Positions 23,316 to 34,091 of a DNA stretch of 64,000 nt are shown piece after piece (within the stretch, counting starts at the first letter, position 1; every line of letters starts with the position of its first letter). The position numbers and the translations under genes are program-made. Source of the stretch: Elymus sibiricus (Eukaryota; Streptophyta; Magnoliopsida; Poales; Poaceae); assembly GCA_039707655.1 (NCBI GenBank), contig CM077673.1:270142288-270206287 (forward strand). The letters are read 5' to 3'. The notes beneath the pieces are model-generated. The model ran no database searches and was not told where the DNA came from. It saw only the letters and a list, made by a program, of their open reading frames with translations.

Positions 23316-23771
23316 TTAGTTGTCTTTCTTCGGAGGTGGTGTTGTTATATTCTTGGCGATGATGCCCCTCAGAATGCGATTCTCCTCCTCAAGCTTGTTA
23401 TTTTGCTGTCTGAGATCCATTATTTTCTTGCGGAGTCTTCCAGTGACGGTTAGAGCTCCCATAACCCATGGATGTTTCATTGCTGCGGGGGAAGAAGCAA
23501 CACTCTTTTTCATATTTTTATAAGTAAGAAATTTAGTATTGGGAGGGATCACCGAATTCGGAATTGCTGAGCTCTGAAGTTCTTCCAACATGGCTCCAGG
23601 TTGTAGACGAGAGGTAACTTCTTGGTCTTCCTCTATAGCATCCATCCTTTTCAAGTCAGCCTCCATCTCTTCCTCCGTGGCCTGCCCAAAGTGATTGGCT
23701 TCGCTAAATGCTCCGGGCCCCGGTGTCAGGTGAGAGGCACGGCTCTCCCTGACCAACTCTTGCGAAGACAT
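23316..23771 (-). CDS. G0 coiled-coil ORF in the position of an env-like gene
   Basis: An uninterrupted 151-residue minus-strand frame starting MSSQELVRESRASHLTPG, downstream of integrase. The N-terminal half is acidic (EEEMEADLKRMDAIEEDQ). The C-terminal third, RLRKKIMDLRQQNNKLEEEN continuing to RILRGIIAKN, has leucine/isoleucine at heptad spacing and is a probable coiled coil. There is no signal peptide or membrane segment, so it is not a classical envelope protein. Athila elements are known for an extra ORF at this place. The frame is open while pol next to it is broken, but the element is young, so openness alone does not prove function. Role unknown. Confidence 0.6.
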   Translation of the reverse strand: MSSQELVRESRASHLTPGPGAFSEANHFGQATEEEMEADLKRMDAIEEDQEVTSRLQPGAMLEELQSSAIPNSVIPPNTKFLTYKNMKKSVASSPAAMKHPWVMGALTVTGRLRKKIMDLRQQNNKLEEENRILRGIIAKNITTPPPKKDN

Positions 23772-23889
23772 CTCGCTCTAAATCTGCTGCAGAAACAGCT
23801 CAAAATGAAAACATGAGGTATTGTCGTGATACGAAGGTCAAAACCTTCGGGAGATTATATAATGAATTTTTACCGACCTGAAAGAGTAC

Positions 23890-24070
23890 ACCACAAGAAA
23901 ACGGAGTCCGGAGGGTACACGGGGTGGCCACAGGCAACAGGGGCGCGCCCCCCTAGCTTGTCGCCTCCTCATGCACTCTTTGGACTACTTTAAATTTTCC
24001 TAATTTATTAAATATTCCAAAACGGATACAAATTGCTATTGGAAAAGTTTTGGAGTCGGTTTGCTTACCG
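23890..24070 (-). repeat. LTR-like segment inside G0
   Basis: The order GGTGGCCACAGGCAACAG, GGGGCGCGCCCCCC, AGCTTGTCGCCTCCTC, then AT-rich DNA with TATTCCAAAACGG repeats the layout of the G0 LTR at 21470-21610. It looks like a diverged partial copy of the LTR between the coiled-coil ORF and integrase. Confidence 0.45.
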
Positions 24071-24080
24071 TAACACATAC

Positions 24081-24595
24081 CTATTCCTTTTCGGAGTCTA
24101 AAACGTTCTGGTAGGTCTCCCTAATGTTCTCCTCCGGAGTCATGGTATTGATAATATTGGTTTCAACATTTATGGGAGTACCTGAGATATAATGCTTGAT
24201 TCTTTGCCCGTTTACCACCTTAGGATTTGTGCCTTCGGCGTTGTTTATCTTGATGGCACCAGAACGATATACTTCCTTGATAATGTAAGGCCCTTCCCAT
24301 TTAGAGAGAAGCTTTCCTGCAAAAAATCTTAAACGAGAATTGTATAGCAAGACATGGTCACCTACATTGAATTCACGCTTTTGTATCCTTTTATCATGCC
24401 ATCTCTTAACTTTTTCTTTAAACAACTTGGCATTCTCATAGGCCTGGGTTCTCCATTCATCAAGTGAGCTAATGTCAAATAACCTCTTCTCACCAGCAAG
24501 TTTGAAATCATAGTTGAGCTCTTTAATTGGCCAATAAGCTTTATGTTCTAGTTCTAGAGGTAAGTGACATGCTTTACCATAAACCATTTTATACC
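24081..24595 (-). pseudogene. pol: G0 integrase C-terminal region
   Basis: Minus-strand frame with YKMVYGKACHLPLELEHKAY, WRTQAYENAKLFKEKVKRWH and DHVLLYNSRLRFFAGKL, followed by SKWEGPYIIKEVYRSGAI. These are the end of the integrase core and the C-terminal GPY/F domain of Ty3/Gypsy (Athila) integrase. The catalytic DDE core and zinc domain should lie upstream but are replaced by Copia C2 leader sequence. The first 18 residues of the open frame (MSHDPNPPTQVRSSRELR) are Copia DNA read backwards, not integrase. The frame runs to a stop at 24081. Confidence 0.9.
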
Positions 24596-24763
24596 TCAAC
24601 TCACGTGATGATCGGACTTGAGTTGGTGGATTTGGATCATGTGACACTCGAATGACCGGAGGGATCTCAATTTGAGTTGGAGTTTTTTAAGTAATATGAT
24701 TAACTAAACTCATTATCTTGAACAATAGTCTAAGTTGTCTTTGCTATATTTATGTTGTAGATC

Positions 24764-25450
24764 ATGGCTCGCGCAGTAGCACCCCTGAATTTGAATGCGT
24801 TCCTAGAGAAAGCTAAGTTGAAAGATGATGGAAGTAACTTTGTGGACTGGGCCCGTAATCTAAGGATTATCCTTACGGCTTCCCAGAAGGCTTATGTCCT
24901 TGATGCACCGCTTGGTGATCCACCCGCTCTAGTTGAGTCTCTAGACGTTGTGAACGCCTGGCAGGCTCGCTCTGATGATTACTCAATAGTTCAATGTGCA
25001 ATTTTGTATGGCTTAGAACCGGGACTTCAAAGACATTTTGAACGTCATGGAGCATATGAGATGTTCCAGGAGTTGAGGTTTATCTTTCAGAAGAATGCCC
25101 GGATCGAGAGGTATGAGACCTCCGATAAGTTCTATACTTGCAAGATGGCGGAGAACGGGTCTGTTAGTGATCACATACTCAGAATGTCTGGGTACTCCAC
25201 CCGTCTGGCTGAATTAGGGAAGCCCCTTCCGCCAGAGGCTATCACTGACAGAGTTCTTCAATCATTGCCACCTAGCTACAAGAGCTTCGTGTTGAAATAT
25301 AACATGCACGGGATGAACAAGTCAGTCGCCGAGCTGTTTGCGATGCTGAAAGTCGCTGAGTCTGAAATTCAGAAGGAGCATCAAGTGTTGATGGTCAATA
25401 AAACCACTAATTTCAAGAAAAATGGCAAGGGTAAGAAGGGTGACTCCTAG
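24764..25450 (+). pseudogene. gag: C2 gag
   Basis: Starts MARAVAPLNLNAFLEKAKLK at an ATG that matches C1, and stays open for 228 residues through the Copia gag domain (DWARNLRIILTASQKAYVLD; YETSDKFYTCKMAENGSV; RVLQSLPPSYKSFVL) to GKGKKGDS. A TAG at 25448-25450 then separates it from the zinc knuckle, which continues in the same frame; C2 is otherwise one polyprotein frame here, so this is a nonsense mutation. Compared with C1 the gag is better preserved. With no 5' LTR, it is probably silent unless read through from outside. Confidence 0.93.
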
Positions 25451-26281
25451 AAGAGTGGCAAAGCAGTTGCTCCTCCCGTGAAGAAACCCAAGGCTGGACC
25501 CAAACCAGAAACTGTGTGCTTTCATTGCAAGGGAACTGGACACTGGAAGCGGAACTGCCCCAAGTATTTGGCTGACAAGAAGGCGGCCAACAACAAACAA
25601 GGTATATATGATATACATGTTATTGATGTGTACCTTACCAACTCTCGTTGTAGTGCCTGGGTATTTGATACCGGTGCGGTTGCTCACATTTGCAACTCAA
25701 AACAGGAACTGCGGAATAGACGGAGGCTGGCAAAGGACGAAGTGACGATGCGCGTGGGAAATGGTTCCAAGGTTGATGTGATCGCCGTCGGCACGCTCGC
25801 TCTTCGATTACCATCGGGATTCGTGATGAACCTGAATAAATGTTATTTGGTGCCTGCGTTAAGCATGAACATTATATCTGGATCTTGTTTATTGCGAGAC
25901 GGTTACTCATTTAAATCAGAGAATAATGGTTGTTCTATTTATATGAGTAATATCTTTTATGGTCATGCACCCGAAGTGAGGGGTTTATTCTTATTGAATC
26001 TCGATAGTAATGATACACATGTTCATAACATTAATGCCAAAAGATGTAGAATTGATAATGATAATACCACTTTCTTGTGGCACTGCCGTTTAGGTCATAT
26101 TGGCGTAAAACGCATGAGGAAGCTCCATGCTGATGGACTTTTGGAGTCACTTGATTTTGAATCACTTAACACATGCGAGCCATGCCTCATGGGCAAGATG
26201 ACTAAAACGCCGTTCTCTGGACAATGGAACGGGCAAGTGACTAGTTGGAAATCATACATACTGATGTATGCGGTCCGATGA
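25451..26281 (+). pseudogene. pol: C2 zinc knuckle, protease and integrase zinc domain
   Basis: Continues the gag frame. It has a complete CCHC zinc knuckle (CFHCKGTGHWKRNC), an aspartic protease with WVFDTGAVAHICNS, and the integrase HHCC domain (HCRLGHIGVKRMRK then CEPCLMGK). At about 26220, GGTAC of the family reads GGAC, a one-base loss that throws the frame off after TKTPFSG. The shifted frame ends at 26281. Protease would cut the polyprotein; the zinc domain belongs to the integrase that resumes in the next frame. Confidence 0.92.
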
Positions 26282-27006
26282 GTATTGAGGCGCGCGGTGG
26301 TTATCGTTACTTTCTCACCTTCACTGATGACTTAAGTAGATATGGGTATATTTACTTAATGAAACACAAGTCTGAAACGTTTGAAAAGTTCAAACAATTT
26401 CAGAGTGAAGTTGAGAAACATCGTAACAAGAAGATTAAATTCCTACGATCTGATCGAGGAGGAGAATATCTGAGTTATGAGTTTGGCAGTCACTTAAGAC
26501 AATGTGGAATTGTTTCACAACTGACACCGCCTGGAACACCACAGCGTAATGGTGTGTCCGAACGTCGTAATCGAACCTTATTGGATATGGTGCGATCTAT
26601 GATGTCTCTTGCCGATTTGCCACTATCGTTTTGGGGTTATGCATTAGAGACAGCTGCATTCACTTTAAATAGGGCACCATCGAAATCCGTTGAGACGACG
26701 CCATATGAACTTTGGTTTGGCAAGAAGCCAAAGCTGTCGTTTCTTAAAGTTTGTGGATGTGATGCTTATGTCAAAAAGCTTCAGCCTGAAAAGCTGGAAC
26801 CCAAAGCGGAGATATGCGTCTTCATAGGATACCCAAAAGAGACAGTTGGGTATACCTTCTACCTCAGATCCGAAGGCAAAGTGTTTGTCGCTAAAAACGG
26901 AACATTTCTTGAGAAAGAGTTTCTCTCGAAAGAATTGAGTGGGAGGAAGATAGAACTTGATGAGGTTGTTGAACCTTTACTTCAACCTGAGAGTAGCGCA
27001 ACGTAG
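26245..27006 (+). pseudogene. pol: C2 integrase catalytic core and C-terminal part
   Basis: Resumes the polyprotein in the shifted frame: EIIHTDVCGPMSIEARGG, LRSDRGGEYLSYEFGSHLRQ, NGVSERRNRTLLDMVRSMMS. The three DDE catalytic residues (Asp in HTDVCG, Asp in RSDRGG, Glu in VSERRN) are all present, unlike C1. It continues with ELWFGKKPKLSFLKVCGCDA and GYPKETVGYTFYLRSEGK, the region at which C1 has its deletion. A TAG just upstream (about 26255) and a TAG at 27004-27006 interrupt it. A TAA follows near 27061 in the linker to RT. Confidence 0.93.
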
Positions 27007-28743
27007 AAAGATGTTTCTGTAGAGCCTACATCGGCTGAAGAGGAAGTTGATGATGATCATTAAGCTTCGGATCAAGTTGCTATCGAACCTCGTAGGTCGA
27101 CAAGGACGCGTACTGCTCCTGAGTGGTACGGCAACCCTGTCTTAGAGGTCATGTTGTTGGACAACGATGAACCTATGAGCTATGGAGAAGCGATGATGGG
27201 CCCGGATTCCGAGAAGTGGTTAGAGGCCATGAAATCCGAGATGGGATCCATGTATGAAAACAAAGTGTGGACTTTGGAAGTATTACCTGAAGGGCGTAAG
27301 GCCATTCAGAACAAATGGATCTTTAAGAGGAAGACGGACGCGGACGGTAATGTCACCGTCTATAAAGCTCGACTTGTGGCAAAGGGTTTTTCAAAAGTTC
27401 AAGAAGTTGACTACGATGAGACCTTCCCACCCGTAGCGATGCTTAAGTCCGTCAGAATCATGTTAGCAATAGCTGCATTTTTTGATTATGAAATTTGGCA
27501 GATGGATGTCAAAACAGCGTTCCTTAACGGTTTCCTTAAGGAAGAGTTGTATATGATGCAACCAGAAGGTTTTGTCGATCCATAGAATGCTGACAAAGTT
27601 TGCAAACTCCAGCGATCCATTTATGGACTGGTGCAAGCATCTCGGAGTTGGAATCTTCGCTTTGATGAGGTGATCAAAGCGTTCGAGTTTATACAAGTTT
27701 ACGGAGAAGCTTGTATTTACAAGAAAGTGAGTGGGAGCTCTATAGCGTTTCTAATATTATATGTGGATGACATATTACTGATTGGAAACAATATAGAAAT
27801 GTTAGAAAGCGTGAAGGAATATTTGAACAAGAGTTTTTCAATGAAGGACCTAGGAGAAGCTGCTTTCATATTAGGCATCAAGATCTATAGAGATAGATCA
27901 AGACGTTTAATAGGACTTTCAGAAAGCACATACCTTGATAAGATTTTGAAGAAGTTCAAAATGGATCAGTCCAAGAAGGGGTTCTTGCCTGTTTTGCAAG
28001 GTGTGAAGTTGAGTAAGACTCAATGCCCAGTGACTGCAGAAGATAGAGAAAAGATGAGTGTCATCCCCTATGCTTCAGCCATAGGCTCTATCATGTATGC
28101 AATGCTGTGCACAAGACCCGATGTCAGCCTTGCCATAAGTATGGTCGGAAGGTTTCAAAGTGATCCAGGAATGGAACACTGGACGGCGGTCAAGAATATC
28201 CTGAAGTACCTGAAAAGGACTAAGGACATGTTTCTCGTTTATGGAGGTGATCAAGAGCTCGTCGTAAAGGGTTACGTCGATGCAAGCTTTGACACTGATC
28301 CGGATGACTCTAAGTCGCAAACCGGATACGTATTTATTCTTAATGGGGGTGCGGTTAGCTGGTGCAGTTCCAAGCAAAGCGTGGTAGCTGATTCTACATG
28401 CGAAGCGGAGTACATCGCTGCCTCGGAGGCAGCGAAGGAAGGTGTCTGGATGAAGGAGTTCATGACAGATCTTGGAGTAGTGCCTAGTGCGCTTAACCCA
28501 ATGACTCTGTTTTGTGATAATACTGGTGCCATTGCTCTAGCCAAGGAACCAAGATTTCACAAGAGGACCAGACACATAAAGCGACGTTTCAATTCCATCC
28601 GCGATTACATCAAGGAGGACGACATAAATATTTGCAAAGTACACACGGATCTGAATGTTGCAGATCCGATGACTAAACCTCTTCCAAGGGCTAAACATGA
28701 ACAACACCAAAACTGCATGGGTGTTCGATTCATTACAATGTAA
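27007..28743 (+). pseudogene. pol: C2 reverse transcriptase and RNase H
   Basis: Copia RT from MSYGEAMMGPDSEKWLEAMK through NKWIFKRKTDADGN, ARLVAKGFSKVQEVDYDETF and the active site LILYVDDILLIGN (YVDD intact), then RNase H (GYVDASFDTDPDDSKSQTGY, WCSSKQSVVADSTCEAEYIA, LFCDNTGAIALAKEPRFHKR) to the natural end QNCMGVRFITM and stop at 28741-28743. One nonsense codon, a TAG at 27583-27585 after GFVDP, breaks the frame; otherwise it is open for 370 codons from 27631. This is the domain removed from C1, so it shows what that deletion took. Confidence 0.94.
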
Positions 28744-28776
28744 ATCACATAGTGATGTGAACTAGATTATTGACTC

Positions 28777-28793
28777 TAGTGCAAGTGGGAGAC
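28777..28793 (+). promoter_or_regulatory. Polypurine tract of C2
   Basis: GTGCAAGTGGGAGAC directly before the LTR start TGTTGGAAATATG. Confidence 0.9.
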
Positions 28794-30606
28794 TGTTGGA
28801 AATATGCCCTAGAGGCAATAATAAATTGGTTATTATTATATTTCCTTGTTCATGATAATCGTTTATTATCCATGCTATAATTGTTTTGATTGGAAACTCA
28901 AATACATGTGTGGGTACATAGACAACACTGTGTCCCTAGTAAGCCTCTAGTTAACTAGCTCGTTGATCAAAAGATGGTGAAGGTTTCCTAGCCATGGACA
29001 TGATATGTCATTTTGATAACGGGATCACATCATTAGGTGAATGATGTGAAGGACAAGACCCAAACTATAAACGTAGCATATGATCGTGTCAGTTTATTGC
29101 TATTGTTTTCTGCATGTCAAGTATCTGTTCCTATGACCATGAGATCATGCAATTCACTGACACCGTAGGAGTGCCTTGTGTGTATCAAACGTCACAACGT
29201 TACTGGGTGACTATAAAGGTGCTCTACAGGTATCTCCGAGGGTGTCTGTTGGGTTGGCATGGATCAAGACTGGGATTAGTTACTCCGTGTGACGGAGAGG
29301 TATCTCAGGGCCCACTAGGTAATACAACATCACAATGAGCCTTGCAAGCAATGTGACTAAAGTGTTAGCCACGAGATCTTGTATTACGGAACGAGTAAAG
29401 AGACTTGCCGGTAACGAGATTGAACAAGGTATAGAGATACCGACGATCGAATCTCGGGCAAGTAACATACCGAAGAACAAAGGGAACAGTATACGGGATT
29501 AACTGAATCCTTGACGTAGAGGTTCAACCGATGAAGATCTTCGTAGAATATGTAGGAACCAATATGGGCATCCAGGTCCCGCTATTGGTTATTGGACGTA
29601 GAGGTGTCTCGGTCATGTCTGCATAGTTCTCGAACCCGCAGGGTCTACACACTTAACGTTTGGTGACGATTAGTATAGTTGAGTTATTTTGTTGGTGACC
29701 GAAGGTTGTTCGGAGTCCCGGATAAAATCCCGGACATGACGAGGATCTCCGGAAGAGTCCGGAGGTAAAGATTGATATATGTGATAATAGTGTTTTGATC
29801 TCCGGAAGGGTTCCTGAATTCACCGGAAGGCCGTTCCGGATGTTTACCGAAGTGTTCGGGTGCAGCAACACTTTATATGGACCAAAGGGGTAAAGCCCAC
29901 GAGGTATTGGAAAGTGCAAAAGGAAGTTTTGCTGCTGCCTCAAGCGGTACTACCGCTGGTAAGGCAGTACTACCGCTTGTGTGAAGCGGTACTACCGCTC
30001 ATGAGCGGTACTACCGCTTGTACGCGGTACTGCTGGAATCCGAGTGGGACTCTTTCCGTGCGGGCCAAACCGACCTTGTGCAGGCAAAACCGACCTTGTG
30101 GAGGCTTTCTCTCCAAGTTTAGACCCCAGGGCTCAACATATAAATAGAGGGGCAGGGCTAGCACACGGGACACATCAAGATTTCCCAAGCCGTGTGCCGG
30201 CAACCCTAACCCTCTAGTTCCTCTCATCATAATCTCCGTAGTGCTTGGTGAAGCCCTGCAGAGATTGTTCCTCACCACCATCACCACGCCATCGTGCTGC
30301 CGGAACTCATCCACTACTTCACCATCGCTCGCTGGATCGAGGAGGTGAAGGCGTCATCAAGCCGTACGTGTGTTGAACGCGGAGGTGCCGTCCGTTCGGC
30401 GCTAGATCGTGTTTGGATCGAGGGACGACTTGCGATTTGGATCGCGAAGACGTTCGACTACATCAACCGCGTTTCTTAACGCTTCCGCTTAGCGATCTAC
30501 AAGGGTATGTAGATTCACTCTCCCTCTCGTAGATGCTCATCACCATGGATAGATCTTGCGTGTGCGTAGGAATTTTTTTTTGTTTCCCATGCGATGTTCC
30601 CCAACA
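28794..30606 (+). repeat. 3' LTR of C2 (1813 bp)
   Basis: Begins TGTTGGAAATATGCCCTAG and ends GCGATGTTCCCCAACA. A TATA-like box (CATATAAATAGAGG) lies at about 30136-30149. Beginning and end match the C1 LTRs, but the middle differs and contains an array of short palindromes (29943-30033) absent from C1, so C2 is another subfamily. Confidence 0.94.
29943..30033 (+). repeat. Array of five palindromic 15-mers in the C2 LTR
   Basis: AGCGGTACTACCGCT and near copies start at 29943, 29963, 29985, 30004 and (truncated) 30023, spaced 19-22 bases. Each can form a small hairpin. The same motif is repeated in solo LTR S1. Confidence 0.85.
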
Positions 30607-32618
30607 TTTATGACAGCTATTTGTTCATCAGGAAAGCTATCATCAATAGGTAGTGGGTCATCAAGAACATTTTCTAACCTAGACAAGTTGTATGCTACGG
30701 GGTTCTCAGCACCCTTTCTATCAATAATATGCAAATCAAATTCTTGTAGCAGAAGAACCCATCTAATAAGTCTAGGTTTAGCATCTTTCTTTTCCATAAG
30801 ATATTTAATAGCAGCATGATCAATGTGAACAGTTACTTTGGAATCAACAATATAAGGTCTGAACTTATCACAAGCAAATACAACTGCTAAAAATTCCTTT
30901 TCAGTGGTAGCATAGTTTCTTTGAGCACTGTCTAGAGTTTTACTAGCATAATGGATAACATTTAATTTCTTATCAACTCTTTGTCCTAGAACAGCACCAA
31001 CGGCATAATCACTAGCATCACACATAATTTCAAAGGGTAGGTTCCAATCAGGTGGTTGAACAACAGGTGCAGAAATCAAGGCTTTCTTAAGAATTTCAAA
31101 TGCTTCTACACAATCATCATCAAAAACGAATGGAACATCTTTTTGCAAAAGATTAGTGAGAGGCCTAGAAATCTTAGAGAAGTCTTTAATAAACCTCCTA
31201 TAGAAACCAGCATGACCAAGGAAACTTCTTATACCTCTGATATCCGTAGGACACGACATTTTTTCAATAGCATCAACTTTAGCTTTATCAACTTCAATAC
31301 CTCTTTCGGAGATTTTGTGTCCTAAGACAATACCCTCATTAACCATAAAGTGGCACTTCTCCCAATTCAAGACAAGATTAGTTTCTTCACATCTCTGCAA
31401 AACTCGATCAAGGTTGCTCAAGCAATCATCAAAAGAAGTTCCGTAAACGGAGAAGTCATCCATGAAAACCTCAACAATCTTTTCACAAAAGTCAGAGAAT
31501 ATAGCAGTCATACATCTTTGAAAGGTAGTAGGTGCATTGCATAAACCAAAAGGCATACGTCTATGAGCAAAGGTACCAAAAGGGCAAGTAAAAGTGGTCT
31601 TCTCTTGGTCCTCTTTTGACACAGGTATTTGAGAGAAGCCAGAATAACCATCTAGAAAGCAAAAGTGTGTATGTTTGGATAGTCTTTCTAGCATTTGATC
31701 AATAAAAGGTAGAGGGTAATGATGTTTCCTAGTAGCTTTATTTAATTTCCTAAAATCAATTACCATTCTATATCCTGTAACAATTCTTTGCGGGATTAAT
31801 TCATTTTTATCATTAGGAACAACGGTAATACCTCCCTTCTTAGGGACACAATGAACGGGACTAACCCATCTACTATCAGCAATAGGATAAATTATACCTG
31901 CCTCCAGAAGCTTTAGTATTTCATTTCTTACCACTTCTTTCATTTTAGGATCTAACCGTCGTTGGTGATCAACAACTGGTTTAGCATCAGGCTCCATATT
32001 AATTTTATGCTGACATAGAGTGGGACTAATGCCCTTAAGATCATCAATAGTATATCCAATAGCAGCACGGTGCTTCCTCAGAGTTTTCAATAATCTATTT
32101 TCTTCATGCGCTGAAAGGTTAGCACTAATAATTACAGGATATATCTCCTTTTCATCAAGATAAGCATATTTCAGAGTATCTGGTAATTGTTTAAGCTCAA
32201 ACACGGGATCACCCTTGGGTGGAGGAGGATCCCCAAGTATTTCAACAGGCAGGTTGTGTTTCAAAATAGGCTGCTGATCAAAGAAAATCTTATCTATTTC
32301 ATTCCTTTCATTCATATGCATATCGTTTTCATGGTCTAGCAAATATTGTTCTAAGGGATCAGTAGGAGGCACAACAATAGAAGCAAGACCAATAATTTCA
32401 TCTTTACTAGGCAATTCTTTGTCATGGGGTTGTCTACGAAATTTAGAGAAATTGAACTCATGAGACACATCCCCAAAACTTACAGTAACAGTTTCTTTCT
32501 CACAATCTATCTTAGCATTAACAGTATTCAAGAAAGGTCTACCAAATATAATGGGACAAAAATCATCTTGTGGGGAAGCAAGAACAAGAAAATCAGTAGG
32601 ATACTTTATTTCCCACAC
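30607..32618 (-). pseudogene. pol: G0 reverse transcriptase and RNase H
   Basis: Minus-strand Ty3/Gypsy (Athila) pol, open for about 665 residues. Order: protease end ([20 protein letters not shown]), linker, RT ([40 protein letters not shown], active site [10 protein letters not shown]) and RNase H ([40 protein letters not shown]), ending DEQIAVINV where the Copia C2 LTR begins. The last residues of the longer open frame (EHRMGN and onward) are LTR, not pol. The start at 32618 is a frame artefact: gag-protease and pol were one frame, now shifted by a one-base loss in an A run near 32609. All RT core motifs are present. Confidence 0.94.
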
Positions 32619-33985
32619 AAGACTTCAACATCTCTAACAATCCCAACTGGTGCTATAGTATCTCTATTAGCAAGCTTAATGGTAACATCAATTTCCTCTA
32701 ATTCAGCTGGTGCAATATCATTCATAATTTCTTGATATAAGGTGAAGGGAATTGCACTCACACTAGCACCCACATCACACAAGCCATGATAACAATGATC
32801 TCCTATTTTAACGGAAACAACAGGCATGCCAACAATAGGTCTATGTTTATCTTTAGTATCAGGTCTAGCAATTCTAGCAGCTTCATCACAGAAATGAATA
32901 ACATGCCCATCAATATTATCAACCAAGAGATCTTTAACCATAGCAATACTAGGTTCAACTTTGATTTGTTCAGGGGGTGTAGGTGTTCTAGTATAACTCT
33001 TACGAACCACAGTTGAAGCTTTAGCATGTTCCTTTATTCTAACAGGGAAGGGTGGTTTTTCAATATAAGCAGTAGGAATAATAGGATCAACATTATAAAT
33101 AATAGTTTCTTTTTCAACTTTAATAGGTTCAACTACTTTCACTTCAATGGGAGGATGATATTTAAACCACTTCTCCTTAGGGAGATCAACATGAGCAGCA
33201 AAAGATTCACAGAAAGAAGCTACTATCTCAGAGTCAAGTCCATATTTAGTGCTAAATTCACGAAAAGCATCGGTGTCTATAAAGGATTTAACACAATCAA
33301 ACTTAACGTTTATACCTGACTCCTTACCTTCGTCGAGTTCCCAATCTTCAGAGTTGCGTTTAATTATTTCCAATAAGTCCCATTTGAATTCAATATCTTT
33401 CTTCATAAAGGAACCAATACAAGAAGTATCGAGCATGGATTGATCATTACGAGAAAGCCGAGCATAAATTTTTTGAATAATAATTTCTCTTGGGAGCTCA
33501 TGATTGGGGCATGAATATAACATTGACTTAAGCCTCCCCCAAGCTTGAGCGATTCTTTCTCCTTCACGAGGCCAAAAATCATAAATATAATTCCGATCAC
33601 GATGAACCAGATGCATAGGATAAAACTTCTGATGAAATTCCAATTTCAATCGGTTGTAGTTCCATGATCCAATATCATCACATAGCCTATACCATGTCAA
33701 TGCCTTCTCCTTCAAAGATAAAGGAAAAACCTTCTTCTTGACATCATCCTCGGGCAAACCTGCAAGCTTAAATAATCCATAAACTTCATCCACATAGATT
33801 AGATGCAAATCAGGATGTAGTGTTCCATCTCCTGCATAAGGATTAGCTAGCAGTTTCTCTATCATACCCGAAGTAATTTCATAATAAATATTTTCAGTAG
33901 GTGTAGTAGGTTGAGGAGCATCTCTTTGTGCTTCCAGTCGGGGTGAAGATACCCCGAACAAGCCCCTCAAAGGATTATTTTCCAT
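32606..33985 (-). CDS. gag: G0 gag and protease
   Basis: Minus-strand frame of 459 codons starting [20 protein letters not shown] about 80 bases inside the primer site. The gag domain covers roughly residues 60-215 ([60 protein letters not shown]). The protease follows near residue 405 with [20 protein letters not shown]; Athila proteases have this D-x-G-A-S form. It is open throughout; only at its end does a lost A (GGAAATAAAG) shift it out of frame with RT. It would supply the particle protein and processing enzyme, and it is the best-preserved gag in the window. A possible helper for non-autonomous relatives such as G1 and G2 by inference only. Confidence 0.9.
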   Translation of the reverse strand: MENNPLRGLFGVSSPRLEAQRDAPQPTTPTENIYYEITSGMIEKLLANPYAGDGTLHPDLHLIYVDEVYGLFKLAGLPEDDVKKKVFPLSLKEKALTWYRLCDDIGSWNYNRLKLEFHQKFYPMHLVHRDRNYIYDFWPREGERIAQAWGRLKSMLYSCPNHELPREIIIQKIYARLSRNDQSMLDTSCIGSFMKKDIEFKWDLLEIIKRNSEDWELDEGKESGINVKFDCVKSFIDTDAFREFSTKYGLDSEIVASFCESFAAHVDLPKEKWFKYHPPIEVKVVEPIKVEKETIIYNVDPIIPTAYIEKPPFPVRIKEHAKASTVVRKSYTRTPTPPEQIKVEPSIAMVKDLLVDNIDGHVIHFCDEAARIARPDTKDKHRPIVGMPVVSVKIGDHCYHGLCDVGASVSAIPFTLYQEIMNDIAPAELEEIDVTIKLANRDTIAPVGIVRDVEVLCGK

Positions 33986-34062
33986 AGTAACAAGTGACAG
34001 TAAATTTCAGCACACTATATAAATTTTTCCTTACCAAGTTCCACTCACCAAAGGCGCTTCAC

Positions 34063-34080
34063 TCCCCGGCAACGGCGCCA
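34063..34080 (-). promoter_or_regulatory. tRNA-Asp primer-binding site of G0
   Basis: The minus strand reads TGGCGCCGTTGCCGGGGA, a perfect 18-base complement to the 3' end of plant tRNA-Asp, 11 bases inside the LTR. This primer is typical of Athila elements. Confidence 0.93.
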
Positions 34081-34091
34081 GAAAAGAGTCT

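Larger units (their letters stand above)
24595..30606 (+). mobile_element. C2: Copia retrotransposon (BARE/Angela-like), 5' LTR and primer site deleted
   Basis: Plus-strand Copia element inserted in the pol gene of G0. It keeps the distal leader, gag, the whole pol, the polypurine tract and the 3' LTR, ending at CCCCAACA (30606). The left junction near 24592-24597 joins G0 integrase to mid-leader sequence that matches the C1 leader (CTCACGTGATGATCGG), so the 5' LTR, primer site and proximal leader are gone. The matching loss on the G0 side is the integrase core. One deletion after insertion explains both. The expected right duplication is TTTAT (30607-30611); its partner is lost. It has no promoter of its own. 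Confidence 0.9.

Noticed and set aside
23316..23771. Calling the G0 coiled-coil ORF an envelope gene
   Set aside because: There is no signal peptide or membrane segment; only its position is env-like.
24081..24647. Start of the G0 integrase frame at 24647
   Set aside because: The first 18 residues are Copia C2 leader read in antisense; true integrase sequence begins only at about 24595.
29943..30033. Regularly spaced short repeats, CRISPR-like in appearance
   Set aside because: Units are 15-base palindromes with 4-7-base spacers in a plant LTR; this is not a CRISPR array.
34063..34080. tRNA-Asp-like sequence (also at 45514-45531 and 56767-56784)
   Set aside because: Only the 18-base 3' end is matched; these are primer-binding sites, not tRNA genes.
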